A stretch of 64,000 nucleotides of DNA from Bacillus fonticola (GTDB taxonomy: Bacteria; Bacillota; Bacilli; Bacillales; JC228). Positions 9,679 through 17,641 of the stretch are shown here, in pieces. The translations under genes were made by a program, and so were the position numbers. Under the pieces are notes generated by a model that made no database searches, had not been told where the DNA came from, and worked only from the letters and a program-made list of their open reading frames with translations. Positions within the stretch are counted from its first letter, which is position 1. Every line of letters starts with the position of its first letter. Location: the NCBI RefSeq assembly GCF_012955605.1, contig NZ_CP052135.1:610001-674000 (forward strand), in the 5' to 3' direction.

Positions 9679-9708
9679 TTGCTTCACTTTGGGGAAATCT
9701 GCTATTAT
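9679..9708 (+). promoter_or_regulatory. Probable promoter of gatCAB
   Basis: TTGCTT (9679-9684), an 18-bp spacer, TATTAT (9703-9708), about 48 bp before gatC. A moderate match. Confidence 0.5.
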
Positions 9709-9756
9709 CAAAGGTATTGCAATACGTATGAGACCCTCATGGAGGTGAAGGAATAG

Positions 9757-10047
9757 ATGTCGAGAATTTCCATTGAACAAGTCAAGCACGTAGCCCATTT
9801 AGCCCGCCTTGATATGACTGAAGAGGAAGCGCAAACGTTCACGACTCAGCTTGATGCAATTATTGGCTTTGCTGAACAACTAAATGAATTGGATACAGAG
9901 GGTGTAGAACCAACGAGCCATGTACTACCTATGACGAATGTCATGAGAGAAGATCATCCGAAGCGAGCGCTCAGTCAAGAAGAAGTGTTACAGAACGCAC
10001 CAGACCACGAACAAGGACAAATTCGTGTGCCAAGTGTGTTGGAATAG
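9757..10047 (+). CDS. gatC: Asp/Glu-tRNA amidotransferase subunit C
   Basis: 96-residue subunit that wraps around and stabilises GatA in the GatCAB complex. The complex converts Glu-tRNA(Gln) to Gln-tRNA(Gln) in organisms without glutaminyl-tRNA synthetase. The typical motifs [12 protein letters not shown] and the C-terminal IRVPSVLE are present. GGAGGTGA lies 11 bp upstream. First gene of a three-gene operon, 12 bp before gatA. Confidence 0.97.
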   Translation: MSRISIEQVKHVAHLARLDMTEEEAQTFTTQLDAIIGFAEQLNELDTEGVEPTSHVLPMTNVMREDHPKRALSQEEVLQNAPDHEQGQIRVPSVLE

Positions 10048-10059
10048 GAGGAACGATTC

Positions 10060-11496
10060 ATGAGTTTACTTTCGCATTCCATTCGCGAATTGCACGATAA
10101 ATTAAAAACAGGTGAAGTGACAGCGAGTGATCTTGTTGGCGCTTCATTTAAACGAATTCAAGAAGTCGACGACAAAGTACAAGCATTTTTGACTTTAGAT
10201 GAAGAGCGTGCAATGAAGGCAGCGGGTGAGGCAAAGCCAACAACTGCTTTAGCTGGATTACCGATCGGAATTAAAGATAACATTGTCACAAAAGGATTAC
10301 GCACAACGTGTTCGAGTAAAATTTTAGACAACTTCAATCCTGTGTACGATGCAACTGTAATGGAGAAGTTGTACGCACAAGGGATGATTCCTGTCGGCAA
10401 ATTGAACATGGATGAGTTTGCGATGGGGTCATCGACAGAGAACTCTGGATTTCAAAAAACGCGCAACCCATGGAATTTAGATACAGTACCTGGTGGCTCT
10501 TCTGGTGGATCTGCGGCGGCAGTAGCTGCGGGAGAGGTTCCTTATGCACTCGGAAGTGATACAGGAGGGTCTATCCGTCAACCAGCAGCCTTTTGTGGTG
10601 TGGTCGGACTAAAGCCTACGTACGGTCGTGTGTCTCGATACGGCTTGGTCGCCTTTGCTTCTTCATTAGATCAAATTGGACCGCTAACTCGTACAGTAGA
10701 AGACAATGCTTACATACTTGAAGCGATTTCAGGACTTGACCCAATGGACTCTACGTCAGCAAATTTGGACGTGCCGAAGTACACAGAAAGCCTCACTGGT
10801 GATGTGAAGGGGCTTAAAATTGGTGTGCCGAAAGAGTATCTCGGTGAAGGAGTTTCGGCGGAAGCGAAGCAGTCTGTTTTGGACGCTTTAAAAACGCTAG
10901 AGAAACTCGGCGCGACCTGGGAAGAAGTATCCCTCCCTCACTCTAAATATGGACTAGCTACCTACTACTTGCTTGCGTCCAGTGAGGCGTCTGCCAACTT
11001 GGCCCGCTTTGATGGTGTTCGATACGGCTATCGTTCGCCAAACGCTGAGAATTTAGTGGATCTGTACAAAAAAACGCGAGCGGAAGGGTTTGGAGACGAG
11101 GTAAAACGCCGAATTATGCTTGGAACGTTTGCTTTGAGCTCTGGTTATTATGATGCCTATTACAAAAAAGCCCAACAAGCTCGTACGCTTATTAAGCAAG
11201 ATTTTGAAAACGTCTTTGAAAAGTACGACGTCATCATCGGACCGACAACACCGACTCCAGCCTTTAAGGTAGGAGAAAAGGCGTCAGATCCGCTAACGAT
11301 GTATGCGAATGATATTTTAACGATTCCAGTCAACTTGGCTGGTGTTCCAGGCATTTCAGTCCCGTGTGGATTCTCAAACGGATTGCCACTTGGCTTGCAA
11401 ATTATCGGTAAGCACTTTGACGAACAAACTGTCTACCGCGTGGCGCACGCGTTCGAACAAGCAACAGACTTCCACAAAGAGCGTCCTGCTCTGTAA
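10060..11496 (+). CDS. gatA: Asp/Glu-tRNA amidotransferase subunit A
   Basis: 478-residue amidase subunit that releases ammonia from glutamine and channels it to GatB. The amidase-signature Ser-cisSer-Lys triad is visible: Lys in GLPIGIKDN, the cis-Ser in [16 protein letters not shown], and the Gly/Ser loop [14 protein letters not shown]. Full length. AGGAGG lies just upstream, within the short gatC-gatA gap. Coupled to gatB, which starts 19 bp after its stop codon. Confidence 0.98.
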   Translation: MSLLSHSIRELHDKLKTGEVTASDLVGASFKRIQEVDDKVQAFLTLDEERAMKAAGEAKPTTALAGLPIGIKDNIVTKGLRTTCSSKILDNFNPVYDATVMEKLYAQGMIPVGKLNMDEFAMGSSTENSGFQKTRNPWNLDTVPGGSSGGSAAAVAAGEVPYALGSDTGGSIRQPAAFCGVVGLKPTYGRVSRYGLVAFASSLDQIGPLTRTVEDNAYILEAISGLDPMDSTSANLDVPKYTESLTGDVKGLKIGVPKEYLGEGVSAEAKQSVLDALKTLEKLGATWEEVSLPHSKYGLATYYLLASSEASANLARFDGVRYGYRSPNAENLVDLYKKTRAEGFGDEVKRRIMLGTFALSSGYYDAYYKKAQQARTLIKQDFENVFEKYDVIIGPTTPTPAFKVGEKASDPLTMYANDILTIPVNLAGVPGISVPCGFSNGLPLGLQIIGKHFDEQTVYRVAHAFEQATDFHKERPAL

Positions 11497-11515
11497 CGAA
11501 ACGAGGTGAAATGAG

Positions 11516-12946
11516 ATGAACTTTGAAACGATTATTGGCTTGGAAGTACACGTAGAATTGAAAACAGAATCTAAAATTTTCTCTTCAAGTCCGAACCATT
11601 TTGGGGCTGAACCGAATACAAACACGAACGTCGTCGATTTAGGCTATCCGGGTGTGTTGCCTGTGCTAAACAAGCAGGCAGTCGAATTCGGTATGAAAGC
11701 TGCGTTGGCATTAAACTGTGAAATCGCAACAGATACGAAATTTGACCGAAAGAACTACTTTTATCCGGACAATCCGAAAGCGTATCAAATTTCGCAGTTT
11801 GATAAACCGATCGGAGAAAACGGTTGGATTGAAATTGAGGTTGCTGGTGTAACGAAGCGAATCGGTATTACGCGCCTTCATCTAGAAGAAGACGCTGGGA
11901 AGCTGAACCACGTTGGTGGGGGGCATTCCTTAGTTGACTTCAACAGACAAGGTACACCGCTCATTGAGATTGTTTCTGAGCCAGACATTCGCACCCCTGA
12001 AGAGGCCTATGCGTATCTGGAGAAGTTAAAATCGATCATCCAATATACGGGCGTTTCCGATTGTAAAATGGAAGAAGGAAGTTTACGTTGTGATGCGAAC
12101 ATTTCCTTGCGCCCATTAGGACAAGAAGAATTTGGAACGAAAGCGGAGCTCAAAAACTTAAACTCGTTCAATTTTGTCAAAAAAGGGTTGGAGTTCGAGG
12201 AAAAACGTCAAGAGAGAGTGTTGCTGTCTGGCGGTATCATTGAGCAAGAAACGCGTCGCTTTGATGAGTCAACAGGTGATACGATTCTTATGCGTGTAAA
12301 AGAAGGCTCTGATGACTATCGTTACTTCCCGGAACCAGACTTGGTCGCGCTTCACATTGATGATGAGTGGAAGGAACGTGTACGTAATAGCATCCCTGAG
12401 CTTCCAGACTCACGTCGCGCTCGTTACGTATCTGAACTCGGATTACCTGCATACGATGCGAAAGTACTCACGTTAACAAAAGAGATGTCCGACTTCTTTG
12501 AAGAGGCTGTTGCGGCGGGTGCAGAAGCAAAGCAAGCGTCCAACTGGCTCATGGGTGAAGTAAATGCGTACCTAAACGCTCAGCAAAAGGAATTAGCTGA
12601 CGTAGCTATGACTCCGCAAGGCTTAGCAGGCTTAGTGAAGCTCATCGAAGAAGGTACGATCTCTTCAAAAATTGCGAAGAAAGTATTTAAAGAGTTAATT
12701 GAAAAAGGCGGAGATCCAGAGCAAATCGTGAAAGACCAAGGACTTGTGCAAATTTCCGACGAGGGAGAGCTTTTGAGGATTGTAACGGAAATTCTCGATC
12801 AAAACCCGCAATCCATCGAAGATTTCAAAGGTGGAAAAGATCGTGCGCTTGGTTTCTTAGTCGGTCAAATTATGAAAGCGACAAAAGGACAAGCGAATCC
12901 ACCGATGGTCAATAAGTTGTTGGTGGAAGAAATGAATAAAAGATAA
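11516..12946 (+). CDS. gatB: Asp/Glu-tRNA amidotransferase subunit B
   Basis: 476-residue kinase-like subunit that activates the misacylated Glu on tRNA by phosphorylation and transfers ammonia to it. The start [16 protein letters not shown], the [17 protein letters not shown] strand and the C-terminal YqeY-like tail domain ([17 protein letters not shown]) are complete. GAGGTGA precedes the ATG. Last gene of the operon; the terminator is shared with the convergent peptide/receptor operon. Confidence 0.98.
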   Translation: MNFETIIGLEVHVELKTESKIFSSSPNHFGAEPNTNTNVVDLGYPGVLPVLNKQAVEFGMKAALALNCEIATDTKFDRKNYFYPDNPKAYQISQFDKPIGENGWIEIEVAGVTKRIGITRLHLEEDAGKLNHVGGGHSLVDFNRQGTPLIEIVSEPDIRTPEEAYAYLEKLKSIIQYTGVSDCKMEEGSLRCDANISLRPLGQEEFGTKAELKNLNSFNFVKKGLEFEEKRQERVLLSGGIIEQETRRFDESTGDTILMRVKEGSDDYRYFPEPDLVALHIDDEWKERVRNSIPELPDSRRARYVSELGLPAYDAKVLTLTKEMSDFFEEAVAAGAEAKQASNWLMGEVNAYLNAQQKELADVAMTPQGLAGLVKLIEEGTISSKIAKKVFKELIEKGGDPEQIVKDQGLVQISDEGELLRIVTEILDQNPQSIEDFKGGKDRALGFLVGQIMKATKGQANPPMVNKLLVEEMNKR

Positions 12947-12950
12947 AAAG

Positions 12951-12976
12951 AGGCTGTCGAGTTAACTCGACAGCCT
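12951..12976. terminator. Perfect palindrome, shared terminator of gatB and the signal-peptide operon
   Basis: AGGCTGTCGAGTT and its exact complement AACTCGACAGCCT form a 26-bp palindrome. On the plus strand it runs into TTCTTTCT; on the minus strand into CTTTTTATCTTTT, the better T-tract. The stop codon of the minus-strand peptide gene lies inside it, near its centre. Confidence 0.88.
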
Positions 12977-13117
12977 TTCTTTCTCATCTACAGGTTCATT
13001 GATCTGGGGATCGTCGACATCCGTCTCATTGCCTGGGTCCGCTAGTACAGTGATGGGAGCATAGATGGACATGAGCAAGGCAGCGATAAGTAGCCCTGTG
13101 CGTAGTAGTTTTTTCAA
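12962..13117 (-). CDS. Candidate secreted signalling peptide precursor (Phr/NprX-like)
   Basis: 51-residue open frame from a TTG start to TAA. Residues 1-26 form a clear Sec signal peptide: MKKLLRTG, a hydrophobic core, and VLA as cleavage site. The mature part is about 25 residues, hydrophilic and acidic, with DPGNETDVDDP and the tail DEKERLSS. AAAGGAGG lies 9 bp before the TTG, inside the last codons of the receptor gene; an in-frame ATG overlapping the receptor stop (ATGA) has no gap from the ribosome site, so TTG is preferred. A tiny exported peptide directly after an HTH-TPR receptor is the layout of RRNPP quorum-sensing pairs. The active peptide cannot be named from sequence. Confidence 0.75.
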   Translation of the reverse strand: MKKLLRTGLLIAALLMSIYAPITVLADPGNETDVDDPQINEPVDEKERLSS

Positions 13118-13122
13118 AAATG

Positions 13123-14382
13123 TCATCCTCCTTTCTGAATGGCATCGCGGATCTTTAATTCTTGGGCAAAATATTCTGCAGCTTTTTTGTAACGCCTCTT
13201 TTCAAAATAATATTCTGCAATTGTCGCTGCCATCCCTTCAGCCAAGCTCCACTTATTTTGACGTAGTAAATGGTGTAGTACAGTTTCGTATTCTTCTATT
13301 GAATCCTCCGCCTGCTCGCAGTCATGCTTCCATTTTGCACAAAAGTATTGGAGCTGCATGCGGTCATCATCAGATAAAACAAACGAAGCAGCCTCTTGCA
13401 TGAATTGTTGAAATCGGTTGAGATCCTTTAACGAGACGCATGCATCTAATAGTGAGCGATAAGAGAGGAGCTGCCCACCGAGCTCGTGCTCATTCCGGAG
13501 CTGGATCGACTTTTGGAATGAGGCCATCGCGAGGTCGTGCGCTTCTTGAGATTTTTGAACAAGTCCGATGTTGTGATGAACACGAGCTAGTAAAAGGGGT
13601 AGCTCCTGTTGAGTAGCTAACTCTTGTGCTTTTGATAAATAGGACAAAGATTCATCCCACTCTTCTGTTTCAATGGCTAAGGCGCCTAGCAAGTTATATG
13701 TTTCAGCAAGCTTCTTCCATTGATGCTCGAATAAGTATTTATGCATCGCCTCATTAGCAGCCCTCTTCGCTTTAAACGGTTTATGTGAAGCACGGTACAG
13801 TAGGGCGTAATTAAAGTGAATGGAAGCGATGACAGGACTCGATTGTTTGTAGCCAAGGAATTGTTCAAAGTAATAAATACTTTTGTCCCACTGCTGACGG
13901 TGAAAAGAGTGTAGCCCTAGAGCATACACATATATTTCGTGTACGAGGCTAAGGGGAAGCTCGTCTTCTGATGAAATATAGTGCTGCACTTGTTCCCAAG
14001 CGTCTTCATAAGGGAGATTTTTTTTCATACAGTACGACATCTTTAATAACACATAAATAATCTCCTGCTCGATGTGTGGAATGTATAAAGGATCAGGTAA
14101 AGAAGCGTAGGATTTCTCTAATGCATCTATATCAAAAAACAAGTGATGCTTCCATTGGGCGAATTGCTCATCCCATTTTGCATCGCGTTGATAGTGCCGT
14201 AAAACGTAATCAGAAGGCAAATGAAGACGTTCGGCAAGTAGGAGCAGTGTCTCTTCGGAAGGTTGGAAGCGCCCCAATTCAATGTTACTCAAATGCGTGG
14301 CAGATATAATTCCTTTGCTCAATTCTTGTAGGGAAAGCTGATCTCTTTTGCGGTAATAAGAGATTCTTTTGCCTATATGCAA
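13123..14382 (-). CDS. HTH-TPR transcriptional regulator, RRNPP family (NprR-like)
   Basis: 419 residues. Residues about 3-58 are an XRE-type helix-turn-helix (SLQELSKGIISATHLSNIEL); the rest is a chain of tetratricopeptide-type helical pairs, for example ETYNLLGALAIETEEWDESL and YYFEKRRYKKAAEYFAQEL. Length and order match NprR, the peptide receptor that works with NprX in Bacillus cereus. I chose TTG 14382 because AAAGGAGTG lies 8 bp before it; the frame is open seven codons further up. The peptide gene is translationally coupled to its end. Expected role: a cytoplasmic regulator whose DNA binding or partner choice depends on a re-imported peptide. Target genes are not shown; the divergent gene at 14532 is one possibility. 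Confidence 0.85.
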   Translation of the reverse strand: MHIGKRISYYRKRDQLSLQELSKGIISATHLSNIELGRFQPSEETLLLLAERLHLPSDYVLRHYQRDAKWDEQFAQWKHHLFFDIDALEKSYASLPDPLYIPHIEQEIIYVLLKMSYCMKKNLPYEDAWEQVQHYISSEDELPLSLVHEIYVYALGLHSFHRQQWDKSIYYFEQFLGYKQSSPVIASIHFNYALLYRASHKPFKAKRAANEAMHKYLFEHQWKKLAETYNLLGALAIETEEWDESLSYLSKAQELATQQELPLLLARVHHNIGLVQKSQEAHDLAMASFQKSIQLRNEHELGGQLLSYRSLLDACVSLKDLNRFQQFMQEAASFVLSDDDRMQLQYFCAKWKHDCEQAEDSIEEYETVLHHLLRQNKWSLAEGMAATIAEYYFEKRRYKKAAEYFAQELKIRDAIQKGG

Positions 14383-14417
14383 GAAAGTCACTCCTTTCGT
14401 CAATTCTTTATACTACT

Positions 14418-14468
14418 ATTTTAAAGAGTTTTGTATTTTAAGACAACAAAAGATAGACAGAGTATAAT
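14418..14468. promoter_or_regulatory. Overlapping divergent promoters of receptor and EF-hand protein genes
   Basis: Minus strand: TTGTCT (14446-14441), 17 bp, TAAAAT (14423-14418). Plus strand: AAGACA (14440-14445), 17 bp, TATAAT (14463-14468). The two -35 boxes share the same bases, so polymerase on one should hinder the other, and any regulator bound here would act on both. Confidence 0.7.
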
Positions 14469-14531
14469 GGAGATAGAAATTAGTCGGATCTTGTCGAGAA
14501 ATGGAAGTTGGCTGCGGAAAGAGAGGACATC

Positions 14532-15071
14532 ATGTCGGAAACGTCGAGAAGTACAAAACGAAACGTCACCGTTGTCATGACTGTATGTTGTATGTTGTTG
14601 CTACTCGTCGTCATCCGCGAAGAGTGGAACAGAGAGTCGTTACATAGAAAAGTCTCAACCAATTTCTTCCCCCAGAATAGTACGATGGAGGAAGTTTTCG
14701 AGCAAAGGGTTTCACGCATCGCGATGAGTACGCGCTTTCATGTGGAACTTGGGACGATCGGGGTTGGAGAATCTGCTGCGAGTGCCATACCAAGCTTGGT
14801 TCCGTATCAAATCACAACGAGGGATCATCTAAAGCAAGATGAACTGGTGTACCAAATATCAGAAAAGGCCGTATGTAATGATGGTGAAGATGCCGTGATC
14901 GTCTCGTTAGACAGAAATCGATTTGTTGCTTTTCAAAACAACAGTAACAAGGAAAGATGCGCTATATGGGAGTCTGATGGATACTATCACAGACTTCAAC
15001 TAACGGATATAGATGAAGATGGAAGCGTGACGAGTGAAGAAATGTTTGAGATGATCGAGCTTTTGCTATAG
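14532..15071 (+). CDS. Membrane-anchored protein with EF-hand-like loop
   Basis: 179 residues; family not recognised. A short basic N-terminus is followed by one membrane segment (residues about 14-30) and an external domain with two Cys that could pair. Near the C-terminus DIDEDGSVTSEE fits a 12-residue EF-hand calcium loop (D1, D3, D5, G6, E12). I chose ATG 14532 because AGAGAGG lies 6 bp before it; the frame is also open from a TTG at 14508. It is divergent from the peptide-receptor gene and shares its promoter region, so it may belong to that regulon. Confidence 0.7.
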   Translation: MSETSRSTKRNVTVVMTVCCMLLLLVVIREEWNRESLHRKVSTNFFPQNSTMEEVFEQRVSRIAMSTRFHVELGTIGVGESAASAIPSLVPYQITTRDHLKQDELVYQISEKAVCNDGEDAVIVSLDRNRFVAFQNNSNKERCAIWESDGYYHRLQLTDIDEDGSVTSEEMFEMIELLL

Positions 15072-15072
15072 G

Positions 15073-15234
15073 GAGCTACCACCGAAAGATCATGAGGATT
15101 TTGCTGACGCACAAAAGAAATTTCATGAGAAGTTGGTTGATCGCTTCCGCACAGATTCTGCATTATGGGAGGAAGTCGCTTACCATATCATGATGACATT
15201 GAAGGAAAACGGACTTCATAAAGCGAATGTGTAG
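15073..15234 (+). pseudogene. Decayed coding remnant downstream of the EF-hand gene
   Basis: Open frame of 53 codons without a start codon, right after the preceding stop. It reads as real protein: DFADAQKKFHEKLVDRF, then ALWEEVAYHIMMTLKENGL. It looks like the C-terminus of a helical protein whose 5' part is lost. Family not recognised. Confidence 0.45.
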
Positions 15235-15549
15235 AGGAACAGTTTTCTAAGGGGGAGTCCTTCGAATGACTTCTCATCGCTTTTGGTTTGTCATGGAGGA
15301 ACGAGTAAACTAACCCCGTTTGCGCACTGTTCACTTATGACAAAAGTTTGGAAGGTACTTGTAAAGTAGCGCCATTCCATGTACAATTTCTACGTTATGA
15401 ATTCGGGCGTCAACAGGAGGTTGCATTTTTTCTTAGCCTAGCATCCTGATGTTTGATACACGAACGGTCAATGGACTAGAGAGTCAATCTTCGAATCCGG
15501 AACCCGGTGTTGATCGAGGTTAACGATCCGAACCAATCACAGTAGTAGG
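15235..15549. other. Gene-free stretch before dgkB
   Basis: No frame of credible length, no clear hairpin and no repeat shared with the rest of the window were found. It should contain the dgkB promoter, which I cannot place. Confidence 0.4.
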
Positions 15550-16473
15550 ATGATGAACATGAAACGGGCACGAATTATATACAATCCAACGTCAGGGAGA
15601 GAAGCGTTTCGCAAGCACCTCCCCGAAGTGTTACAGCGATTAGAGATGGCTGGATACGAAACATCATGTCACGCGACAACTGGAGAGGGCGACGCTATTA
15701 AGGCCGCAGAAACGGCAGTTGAACGTGAGTATGATGTCGTCGTCGCTGCTGGAGGAGACGGAACGATTAACGAAGTCGTCAATGGGCTTGCAGAGAAGCC
15801 TTACCGTCCTAAGCTAGGCGTTATTCCTATGGGGACAACGAACGATTTTGCACGTGCACTTCACATTCCACGCTCTATTGATCAAGCAGTCGATATTATT
15901 GTAAAAGGCGATACTTTACCTGTCGATATCGGGAGAAGCAACGATAAATACTTCATGAATATTGCCGGTGGCGGTCGGCTAACTGAGCTCACATACGAAG
16001 TGCCGAGTAAGCTGAAAACCATGCTCGGTCAACTGGCTTACTACATTAAAGGAATGGAAATGCTGCCTTCTATTAAGGCAACCGAAGTAGAAATAGAGTA
16101 TGACGGAAAAATGTTTGCAGGGGAAATCATGCTCTTCCTCATAGCGAATACAAATTCTGTGGGTGGATTTGAACGGCTTGCACCAGATGCGTCGATTAAC
16201 GATGGCATGTTTACGATGCTTATCTTGAAGAAGACAAACTTGGCAGAGTTTATCCGCATAGCTTCACTAGCTTTACGCGGAGAACATATCGGCGAGAAGC
16301 ACGTGATCTATACGAAAGCCAATCGAATCAAAGTGCATTCTCAACAAAAAATGCAATTGAATTTAGACGGGGAATACGGCGGTCTAGTTCCAGTGGAGTT
16401 TGAGAATTTGTATCGTCACCTCGATGTTTTTGTACAAATGGATAAAGTTCGACCGACCGATTTAGTGAAATAA
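15550..16473 (+). CDS. dgkB: Diacylglycerol kinase (DgkB)
   Basis: 307-residue soluble lipid kinase of the DAGK catalytic family. It phosphorylates diacylglycerol released during lipoteichoic acid synthesis back to phosphatidic acid. Marks: NPTSGRE near the start, the nucleotide-binding loop AAGGDGTINEVVNGL, GVIPMGTTNDFARAL and the C-terminal LNLDGEYGG. ATG 15559 is an alternative start. Gene order gatB...dgkB...rlmCD is the Bacillus norm. Its last 34 codons and terminator are duplicated exactly at 20320-20473. Confidence 0.95.
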   Translation: MMNMKRARIIYNPTSGREAFRKHLPEVLQRLEMAGYETSCHATTGEGDAIKAAETAVEREYDVVVAAGGDGTINEVVNGLAEKPYRPKLGVIPMGTTNDFARALHIPRSIDQAVDIIVKGDTLPVDIGRSNDKYFMNIAGGGRLTELTYEVPSKLKTMLGQLAYYIKGMEMLPSIKATEVEIEYDGKMFAGEIMLFLIANTNSVGGFERLAPDASINDGMFTMLILKKTNLAEFIRIASLALRGEHIGEKHVIYTKANRIKVHSQQKMQLNLDGEYGGLVPVEFENLYRHLDVFVQMDKVRPTDLVK

Positions 16474-16520
16474 GTGAGATGAACCTAGAGTGGGACTACA
16501 CCCGTTCTAGGTTTTTTATT
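16367..16520 (+). repeat. 154-bp exact direct repeat: dgkB tail and terminator, copy 1
   Basis: Every base matches 20320-20473. The unit spans the last 34 codons of dgkB, the stop codon and the terminator. Together with the 626-bp repeat it marks the junctions of a tandem duplication. Confidence 0.95.
16481..16517 (+). terminator. Terminator of dgkB
   Basis: AACCTAGA pairs with TCTAGGTT around a GTGGGACTACACCC-type loop, then six T. The same hairpin recurs at 20434-20470 as part of the exact duplication. Confidence 0.85.
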
Positions 16521-16594
16521 GTGGAAAAGGGGCGGAGCGATGCCGAGTTCTAATCATGTTCATTTAGTCTATTAGAGTAAAACTTCGCATAGGT

Positions 16595-16700
16595 CACACC
16601 CCATACATGGGGCTCTGCTCACACCGCCTTGATCAAAACTAGACTGCTTTGTGTCCGATTTCCATACATAGGTTGAGTGTGGAGCTCATGAATGTTTTTT
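16595..16700 (-). repeat. Dispersed intergenic repeat A, copy 2 (inverted)
   Basis: Reverse complement of 5240-5350 with about 80% identity, best in CCGCCTTGATCA and GACTGCTTTGTG. It fills the gap between the dgkB terminator and the minus-strand YciI gene. Confidence 0.65.
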
Positions 16701-16714
16701 GTTAATTTCAGGAG

Positions 16715-16999
16715 CTATTTTGCAGGATGGAGAATTTCAGTTGCTTCTCGGTACGGCAAAATCTGATAAGAACGGTAGTAACCGGTCATAAGAAACGGAT
16801 CGTCTTCCACGAGTTGACGAGCTACGTCATCATTGTCGACAGTGAGTAGTAAAAAGGCACCATCTGTAGAAGAAAAAGGTCCACAGGTTTGCAACCATCC
16901 GTGTCGTGCGAGTGTTCGCAAGTACTCCACGTGGTTATGAAGTAAGCTATCGGTGAGACGTGAAGGTTGTTCTTGTTCGTAGAGTACTACAACTGGCAT
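16715..16999 (-). CDS. YciI-family small protein
   Basis: 94 residues of the YciI fold (dimeric alpha+beta barrel, ferredoxin-like): MPVVVLYEQEQPSRL, the conserved His in LLHNHVEYLRTL, GPFSSTDGAFLLL and the Asp in DDPFLMTGYY. Activity of most members is unknown. I chose ATG 16999 because AAAGGACGAG precedes it; the frame extends to 17056 but that part overlaps the promoter. It has its own strong promoter with two LexA-like boxes, so it is predicted to be damage-inducible. Confidence 0.8.
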   Translation of the reverse strand: MPVVVLYEQEQPSRLTDSLLHNHVEYLRTLARHGWLQTCGPFSSTDGAFLLLTVDNDDVARQLVEDDPFLMTGYYRSYQILPYREATEILHPAK

Positions 17000-17020
17000 T
17001 AGAGGCTCGTCCTTTCTGTG

Positions 17021-17072
17021 CGAATGTATGTTCGTTATCTTTAATATACGGAACATACATTCGATTTGTCAA
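17021..17072 (-). promoter_or_regulatory. Promoter of YciI gene with two LexA-like (SOS) boxes
   Basis: On the minus strand: TTGACA (17072-17067), 18 bp, TATATT (17048-17043). Box 1, GAATGTATGTTC (17062-17051), lies in the spacer; box 2, GAACATACATTC (17033-17022), lies just after the -10. Each differs by one base from the Gram-positive LexA rule GAAC-N4-GTTC; the B. subtilis recA box carries a GAAT half-site of the same kind. Box starts are 29 bp apart. The same plan recurs at 49179-49228 and 50795-50844. Confidence 0.7.
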
Positions 17073-17367
17073 GAAAAAAAGAGACTGCTTCTGACAGCAA
17101 CCCCCAGTCCATATATCTGCGCAAGAGAGGTAAAAAAGTAACGTGATCCTCGTTATATAACCGCTCGTCTACGTGTAGAAGACCTGCAACCTTTGTACTC
17201 AGAGAAGTTTGCTCGCGAATGTGGCGAATCGCTGCGTCCTCCAACGTTTCGTCTTCAGATCTCTTTCCACCAGGCAAACTCCACAATTCTGTCTGTCCTC
17301 TGACCAACCATAGCTGCTGTTCTTTATTCAAAATCATCGCATTGACAACGTCCCATCGTTTCGACAT
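17041..17367 (-). CDS. Nudix-fold protein with degenerate active site
   Basis: 108 residues. The N-terminal half is a Nudix domain: LWSLPGGKRSEDETLEDAAI is the start of the Nudix box. The next part reads RHIREQTSL where active enzymes have RExxEExG, so two of the metal-binding Glu are replaced (His and Gln). The C-terminal part is short and ends inside the YciI promoter. Either a non-catalytic relative or a truncated gene. Expected upstream partner: none; it is followed by the YciI gene. Confidence 0.65.
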   Translation of the reverse strand: MSKRWDVVNAMILNKEQQLWLVRGQTELWSLPGGKRSEDETLEDAAIRHIREQTSLSTKVAGLLHVDERLYNEDHVTFLPLLRRYMDWGLLSEAVSFFLDKSNVCSVY

Positions 17368-17641
17368 CTCCGAACTTCCCTCATTATCAACGTAACAAAT
17401 GTATTGCCAGTTCGCCAGCTTTATGTAAATTAAAATGGAATACTCGCATGAATAACTAGAACTCTAGTAAACTAATGAAGAAGTGTATAAAAATGGGGGG
17501 ATCGCCATGCAAGAAAGCAGCCTATTTTACCAACAGAGGTTTGTACGTAAAGGATGCTTCACATGGGCACGATCAAGGCGCTTTTAAGTGCAGTCAAATC
17601 ATAACAAATCCACAATCACTAGTTAATTCCATCCAAACCCG

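Noticed and set aside
13065-13403. 112-codon plus-strand frame over the receptor 3' end
   Set aside because: Antisense to the receptor and peptide genes, no ribosome site, no family.
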